Assembly (NCBI GenBank): GCA_003993805.1
Contig: RSEF01000019.1
Coordinates: 8,221,140-8,285,139, forward strand
Origin: Himantopus leucocephalus
Lineage: Eukaryota; Chordata; Aves; Charadriiformes; Recurvirostridae
Length of the DNA stretch: 64,000 nt
Direction: 5' to 3'
Shown: positions 57,291-64,000 of the stretch, piece after piece
Position numbering within the stretch: the first letter of the stretch is position 1
Layout of the letters: every line of letters starts with the position of its first letter
The notes under the pieces: generated by a model
The model's database searches: none
The model's input: only the letters and a program-made list of their open reading frames with translations
What the model was told of the DNA's origin: nothing
Made by a program: the position numbers and the translations under genes

Positions 57291-60200
57291 GTAAGTAGGA
57301 GGATCGATAATAGGATTTTAGGCACACAGAGAATCATTGTTGCCAGGCAGTTCAGGTTTCAAACAGGGAATTGGCAATGAAAGCTTTTAAAGCCAGAGTG
57401 CATGGCGTCTTAAGGGTATCAGCGTATGGCTGTGAAACTACAGGAGAGCTGCTTTGTGCGATATTACGTGTCTCCAGTTTAACCGTCTCCTTGCAGAGTC
57501 CCGGTCGGTCGCGGCTGGCTGAATAGCAGAGCCTTCCCTAGTTCTAGCGGGAGATTGTTGCCGCATTACTTGCGTTTGTTATGCTGTTTTATGCAATATG
57601 TTTTGCATGGTGTTTATGAAGAGCGTTTGGATTAAGTGCAGACTTCAGGCTTGTTTTGAGCTGAGCTTTCAGTTCTGTGGTCGTGATGGATGGGAATATA
57701 TCTCTGCCTTCATTGTTTGCAAATTTTCTTTTGTATAACTTCAGAGATGTGTTTGGAGACTAATAAGCGTTGGGTAGCAACTTTCTGATGAAGCTCTGAA
57801 CTCTGCAGGCCACGGGGTATTCTTTTGCAAGAACAGTGAAACAATGAGCTTTAAGTCCCCGATCCGATCGGGCTGGCTGGAGAAGTGACCTCCTTCTTCC
57901 AGGGCACTCTTGCTGTAGTGTGGCCAGTTTCCACGCTGGGACAAAGACGCTGTAGCCGCGTGCAGAGGAGCGTCTCTCTGCATGCTTGCTCCGAAATATG
58001 GCTGGGTGCTGTTTCTTCTGGAGGAGTTGCTTGTGGGATTAGAAGTGGTTGTTGCTCTTCAGGCTGTGCCTAACAAAAACAACAGATCAGTTTCAAATCC
58101 AAACGTACAGTCGGTTGTATTTGAATTTCGAAAGCTGGAGGCTGAAGGAAAACTTTTGTAATTGACTTTTTGTTTGTTTTTGAGAGTCTATTGGAAGAGC
58201 TTAATTTAGCTGGTGTATGCCACTTGTATACAATCTAATCATGTTGCGTTACTACAGCATTCTGCAAGTCAGTAAGGAAAAGTGGTTTAATGTTGGTGGC
58301 ATGGGACTACCTGAACAAATTCAGCCTAACAATTTTATTGCGTATAGCTCCTCATGAAAGCAAGCAGTTTAATAGCGTGTGGAACCATCGTGTTAAATGC
58401 TGTACAAAATATGTGTCTAGGAAAAACGATGTGTAATTTAAGAAGCCTAGGCATGTAGCAGGAGAAATGCTAGTGATTTCTCTAAAAGAAAAAAAAAAAC
58501 AAAACCAAACCAACCCCCCAAGCCCAACAGCCTACTTGCAGAATTTTAAACCAAAGTAATGTAGTAAAATATTTAGAGGTTCTTTTCTTCATAGGACATA
58601 CCTAATAACTAATTAGTGAATAATAGCGTGCCTGGCTTGCTTCTGTGCTAAGCAAAGAGTTTATAGTTTGTAGGGTTTGTGGCTTCTGGATTATGTTGTT
58701 GGATTAATGCTGTCTTTAAGATACAATTTAAAGTTATCAGAGTTTTGAAAGGTTTCATAATTAAAGTATGAAGATGATCTTGCACTGTGGCTGATGTTCC
58801 TTTCTCCCTTCCCAATACCTTTTAAAGGCTTATTTACATTTTAAACTGTCTTCAATTACCAGTTATCTGTTTCTACAGTGTTGTTTGTAAAAGTTTATAA
58901 CGCTTACAGCAGAGCTGTTAAGCTGTCCCATGTGATTTCTTCTATAACAGTTAAAAAAACAGGGCATGTCTTATGCCGTGGATATTAGCGTGTTAAATTT
59001 TCTTGTTAAAGAATGCAAAATCAGGTCATTTCTACAAAGGGGAGTTTGTTTTTCTCCACGTAGTTGTTTTTTTTGGTTTGTTTTTGGTAACAGACATCTT
59101 TCAAGTGTGGGGCAAATCCTGGAACGTATGCTGGATTCCACTCTTAGCAGGAACTCGCTCTCTCTGGAGAGGTCAGCAGTGTCTGTTTCTGCTTTTTACA
59201 CACTTGTCCTTTCTAAAGCGTTGGGATTTCTACAGGGCAATTGAAAAAAAACCTTAAGATTGAAAGGAGCCTCATCAGGAAATTAGAGAAAATCAGATGC
59301 AACAAAGAACAGATTTTACATCAATTATGACGTATTATTCTGGACTGCATTTCATAATCTGGAATTTTTGTTTTCTGTTTTTTTTTTTTTAATTAGATAC
59401 TGAATTAAGGTTTTGGACTTTAGTTGTTCATTTATCCCAGTTGAATACCGAATGCTCAGCGTTAAAATGTGACTGTACTTTAGTCTAATTAACTAGCTAA
59501 TGCTTGGGTCTGTGGAGATTAATGGCATTTAATGAAATGTCTCTCTCTGTAGGTGCAAGGGGAGGTTTTTTTTTTTTCTTTTTTTCCTGAGTACCATTCC
59601 TTCCTGGTATGTTTAGCAAACTGGAGATTGGCCCTTTTTCTGTGGTCTTCCTGGCAGTGACTGGGTGCTGAGGTGGAAGCAAGGCTGGGGGGCGCGTTCC
59701 CCCTTCTTGTGCAGGCAGAGCTTCTGGCAGTGCTTCCCTCCATCCCTCCCCTTCCTTCGGGAGCCCTTTTGACCTGCCTCGGCACGATTAACTCCGCAGC
59801 GGGCAGCGGCTGCGCTGGTTCTCGGGCTGCCTTCGCCTCCTTTGCCAGATCACATGCTCGCTGTGGTCTGCGGGGTCACGCTCACTTATTTGTGCGTGCA
59901 CAATAATTTGTGCTCGTTCCTTCCCCCCTTCAGATTCACTTTAATTGGCTAGTCTTCCTCTTTCAAACCGTAGCCCAGTAAAATGCTTTCTTTTGGGCTT
60001 TTTAAACTGCATCTCTGTGATTTGACACCTCTCTGGTGATGCAAATTGGTTAGTGAGCAAGAAGTGGCAGGTTGTGACAGCAGAGCATTCTTCCCTGAGT
60101 TTCTCAGAATGACCCTCGCAGAAAATCCTCGGTGGTTGCCTCCAGTGGATTACCCCGGGAACTGTAATTCCGCTCTGCTTGTGAAGTCTAGGATGACTTG

Positions 60201-63200
60201 AAGCCGTTGTTTTAGGAAATTTGCTGTAGGGGTTTAAACTTGTTGAGGTTCTGGTATATGGCTAACAGCAAGATGAAAAGAATATACGTATGCTTTCTTG
60301 CGGCTGCTGTTCCTTGATAAAAATCTGTCTTGCTTCCAAGTGCTGGAAGGCGCTCTGTAACAGTTGATCATTTATAACTCTGCTGACTTAAAAAATCCTT
60401 AAAAAGCAGCAGTGATTGCGGGGGGGTGAGGGTAGTAGTATTGTACCCCCTTTTAAATACTGAAGACAACTATAATGTGACTTTTTAATATACATAGACT
60501 GTCAGTTCTGACATTACCTGCTTTATTAGGTTGGAGAAGCCTTATCAAATTCAGCACGTTCATTAGGTATTTTCAAATGTAAGCAATTTCCACCCTCCCC
60601 GCCCCCCTGCCTTGGGGATTTATTTAAAAACCAAACCAAACCTGAAGATCAGAAGCACTGCAGCCTCAGTCCGTGAAGAAGCTCCTTGGCCGCAAAAATA
60701 TTTTCGTGTGACTTACTGGTGTAGAAATTTGGATGCTTTGTTATGCAAAGCCATGTATGAAACGGAGGCAGATAAAACTTCAGTCAAAGCGTGCAGTTCG
60801 TGAGGCTACCCAGCGAGTTGTGTTTTGTGCTCAGGTTCCTCCAGGACGGGACCGAGGTGCCTGTTCTTCCCAGCAGTTACTACAGGGGCATAATGCGTGT
60901 GGTTGGGAATTGCTCCGGCAAGTCAACAAGCTGGAACTACTTGTAGTAGCATTCGGCAGCACTCATTAGCATTGTGTATGTGACCTGCTGACTATGGTCT
61001 GTAGCCTTCTTCTGCGGCTGTTAAATAAAAAGGGCAAGCCAACTACTGCTGCTCGCCACTGGAGCTGCTCCTGTAGCTCGGTGGCGGGGGCTGTGCACTG
61101 GGTGCTGGATGTCCTGCGTCCTGTCTGCTGATGACACAGAGTAGAGGTGGTTATTATCAAGATTGCATATTGTAATTTGGGATCTAATCTACATGGGTTG
61201 GGTACCGTATTCCGGTGACCGTTTGGTCACAAAATAGCAAAAGGGCTTTATTTGGTGAGTGAAAACTTTTGGCTGACAGTCAGGTAGTGATGCTGAATAC
61301 TGATGTTTTTATTAGACGTATTTTATTCTAACAGAGGACAGTGCAGAACCGATAACTGGTTCTGGCATCTCTGTGCTCCAGTCAGTCAGTGTATCTGGAA
61401 AGTGTGCGTACCCCTTCTGCGGACTCGCTGGTTTCCTGTTTGGCCGGGCACATGGGCTGTAAGAGGCGCAGTTGTGCACATCTGTTCCTCCTTCTTTGGC
61501 GAAAAACAGAGTGTCAACAACTCTCCTTTCATTTGAGTCGCCCCTGGTTAAACCCACGTGAAGCTGGCTGTTCCAGAGCAGCAAATGGAGGGCATGCCCT
61601 TTTGGAATAACACCCAGGCTAACCTGGGATATTTTTTTTTAAAGCTAACCAATGGATTTGGATGTCTGATTCCAATTAAGTTAACTGTGGGTGGGGTGTC
61701 TGCGTCCCTTGGCTGCCTGATAAGCATGAGCCAGGGTAGCAGGGGGAGATTTTATTCCAAAGCAAATGATGGACCTTGAAAATCAAGAGTTCTGTTGTTT
61801 GTTTCCTCCCCTGCTTCTGCCTGTAAACTCCTCCAGGTTAGTCCCACTACTTCCTATCTTATTTTAAGTACTGGCTGGACTTTGAAGTCTTAAAGAATGT
61901 GAACTGAACACCCGAGCAGAACTCAGGATTCTTCCTTTCCTGCCACCCTTCCTTCCCCACCAGGCTGTAAAGAGCAGCAAGGTCAGGCATTTTCCCCATT
62001 TTTTTCTTTTTTTTTCTTTCTTTTTTTTCTTTTTTTTTTTTTAAAATTGCACTGCAGGTCTGGATGAAGTAAGAGAGGAAGGATTTCTTGCTCTTGGCAT
62101 TGGGCATAGATGTGTACCTTAATATCATCGCTGTATCTTCTGCGTACAGAGTAGTATGAAGTCCTTGCCAGGTGGTTATGAGGGAGTTCTTTGTGTGGTT
62201 GATGGGCAGTGTTTGGATATCTTGTTCAAGCAGCCTTGATGTAGAACCCTTGTCCAGGGTAAGCTGCTGCTAGAATTTGACTCCCACTGCCATCGGATGG
62301 TCAAATGGAAAAGCTGATGAGTCTGAGTCTTGGCTGATCAACCCAGGTCTTCCCAGGACCAGGGTTTTGAAACCCATTATTCTTGGGCTCAGATTCTTGC
62401 TCTCTGCGATCTGTTTGAGGCAGAGCATGATCACTGTTTTTGGATGCTGGCAGCCAGAGGAAAACGCGGCCGTGGAAGGCGTTCTGTGGAGTGCAAGTGA
62501 GTTTTGTCAGAAGCAAGAGCTGAGATAGATTTTTTTTTTTTGTAGTGGTTTTGTTGTTTTTGGAGATGTAAATACTTATTTCTTCTCCCCAACCCCTCAA
62601 GTAGGTTGCTCACATTGCCCTTGATCCCCGCAGACTGTCTTGTACTTGTGTAAAATGTATGTATTTCCATTATCATTGCCTAAGGATGTCTTTCATGTTA
62701 AGAATAGTCCTAATGTACTTTCCTTCCCTTTGACACTGCTAACTAAAAATTAAAATTGAACATCATCTAACTTGGGGTTTTTGTTTTTGTGTGTGTGTGG
62801 TGTTTTTTTTGGTTTTTTTTTTTAAAGGGGATTCTACATTCCCTGTGCTTTTCTGTATTGTTGGATTATTTTTAATGGCGTCTACCAGGTAACTTTTCTG
62901 CACCAAGACCTTGCTGCTTGGCTATGCCAGGGAAGGGTCCGAAATGAGGGAGGGCAGGGAAATGAAAGAAGAGCAGCATGCTAACACCCTTGTGCCTTCC
63001 TCTCTGCTTCCAGATTGAGTACATCTCGTCTGCAAAGTGCTGAGCCTTTATCAGCCCGGGGGTAGGTCTACTAATGACTGATCTAAAACCATCAAATTCA
63101 TTTATTTGTCACTGCTAGTGACAGGCCAGTTAATGCTAATGGATTCTTTTTTTAGCCTGTTGACTCTGGTGATAGTCTCATAAATGTTGTGAAATCCAAA

Positions 63201-64000
63201 GCATTAAGGGAACTTGTAACTTACTTTTAGAGGAGAGCTATTGAAACAGGGTGATGTGGTGTGTGTAGATCAAGGCATATGTTATGTTGAGAAGGAAAAA
63301 GAACAACTCCTGTATTTCATTAAGCCATACCTAGATGTCTTTGCTGTTCCTAATAGTTATTTGACTTGTCAATTGTATTTTAGTGTTCTCTTTAAATGCA
63401 TTTTGGGTCATGCTGTAAAGGGAGGAGAAGCTGTAAATAGAACCTGTCATCTTAGGGGAAAAAATGGCTTGTTTCAGAAAATGGTTCATCTGCAGGGCCT
63501 GAATCTTCTCTGTCCCTATTGTATGAAAGCACTTAAGCATATACTTAAGTTGGCATAAGCATGTGGGTAAGTGCTTTGCTGAATCAGGATGGACTAAAAG
63601 CACATTATTAAATGCTTTGTTGAACTGTGGAGCTGTAGCAGAAAAAGATTAAAAGATTACTTTATGTATTTGACAGTACTTTGTATATGGTCAGTCCCAT
63701 CACTTCTCTTTCAGGGATAGCCAGTTTCATCTCTCTTGCTTTCCCCCCTCCACCATTGTATGTCACTCACAAGAAAATGTTAATCTGCTGTTTCCTCAAA
63801 AAAGTGATTGCAAGGTCACTGTAGCATCAGACTTAAAAAAAGAAAATAAAAAATCATTGTCTAAGCTTAATTTAGTCTCTAGCTCTGCAATCGCACATTC
63901 TATTTGCCTTAGTCACTGGAGTAATTCTGTAAACTATGTGAGTAGTGTTCAACGTGGCTTAGGTTTCTAAGATATTATTGCTGTAGAAATTGTGGTTTGC
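57291..64000 (+). other. MSI2 intron 5 (5' part)
   Basis: The exon that starts RRM2 is not found, so the intron continues beyond the window, in keeping with the very long MSI2 introns of other vertebrates. It holds A-, T- and pyrimidine-rich tracts (58487-58505, 59382-59393, 59566-59587, 62001-62042, 62800-62824) and a possible cassette exon at 63014-63061. Confidence 0.85.
63014..63061 (+). other. Possible stop-containing cassette exon in MSI2 intron 5
   Basis: It is preceded by a branch-point-like CTAAC at 62981-62985 and an acceptor with a good pyrimidine tract (CTTCCTCTCTGCTTCCAG), and followed by donor GTAGGT at 63062. Spliced after exon 5 (phase 0) it would read IEYISSAKC and then TGA at 63041-63043. 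No transcript evidence is available to me. Confidence 0.28.

Noticed and set aside
57291..64000. Search for MSI2 exon 6 (start of RRM2, expected to carry IFVGGL)
   Set aside because: No segment in any frame encodes the RRM2 RNP2 motif, so the exon must lie beyond the window.
1..64000. tRNA, rRNA or microRNA genes
   Set aside because: I saw no cloverleaf with A and B boxes, no rRNA sequence and no precursor hairpin I recognise. A covariance search was not possible, so absence is not proven.

Overview
The window is vertebrate nuclear DNA, almost certainly avian. It carries exon-intron genes with conserved splice sites, several antisense copies of the CR1 LINE (the dominant bird retroelement), and two neighbouring genes, AKAP1 and MSI2, in the same order and orientation as on human chromosome 17q22. 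The intergenic distance is only about 27.6 kb. The species cannot be named from the sequence alone.

Layout: 1-10331 is DNA upstream of the first AKAP1 coding exon (probably intron 1 and/or the promoter region), with one small CpG-dense patch near 7.03-7.26 kb. 10356-22759 holds the complete AKAP1 coding sequence in ten coding exons (885 codons plus stop): a mitochondrial outer-membrane anchor, a PKA-binding helix, a KH domain and a Tudor domain. Its 3' UTR runs to about 24.34 kb. 24.34-51.3 kb is intergenic, with CR1 fragments, minisatellites and AT-rich blocks that look like candidate enhancers, but no gene I can support. 51.3-53.1 kb is the GC-rich MSI2 promoter and 5' gene region, broken by a 362-base assembly gap. 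MSI2 coding exons 1-5 (RRM1 of the Musashi-2 RNA-binding protein) lie at 51969-57290, and intron 5 fills the rest of the window. The second RRM and the C-terminus lie beyond 64000.

The two genes are not an operon. Each has its own promoter, and their adjacency is conserved vertebrate synteny. Both products bind RNA: AKAP1 tethers PKA and mRNAs at the mitochondrial surface, and MSI2 is a cytoplasmic translational regulator of stem and progenitor cells.

I found no new multi-gene system. The observations most worth a second look are: an alternative MSI2 first exon with its own N-terminus; a 96-bp palindrome with perfect 47-bp arms between the two MSI2 starts; a possible stop-containing cassette exon in MSI2 intron 5; a GC-AG intron inside AKAP1; an internally deleted antisense CR1 joining the ORF1 end to the RT end; and a likely false 38-bp duplication around a single N.
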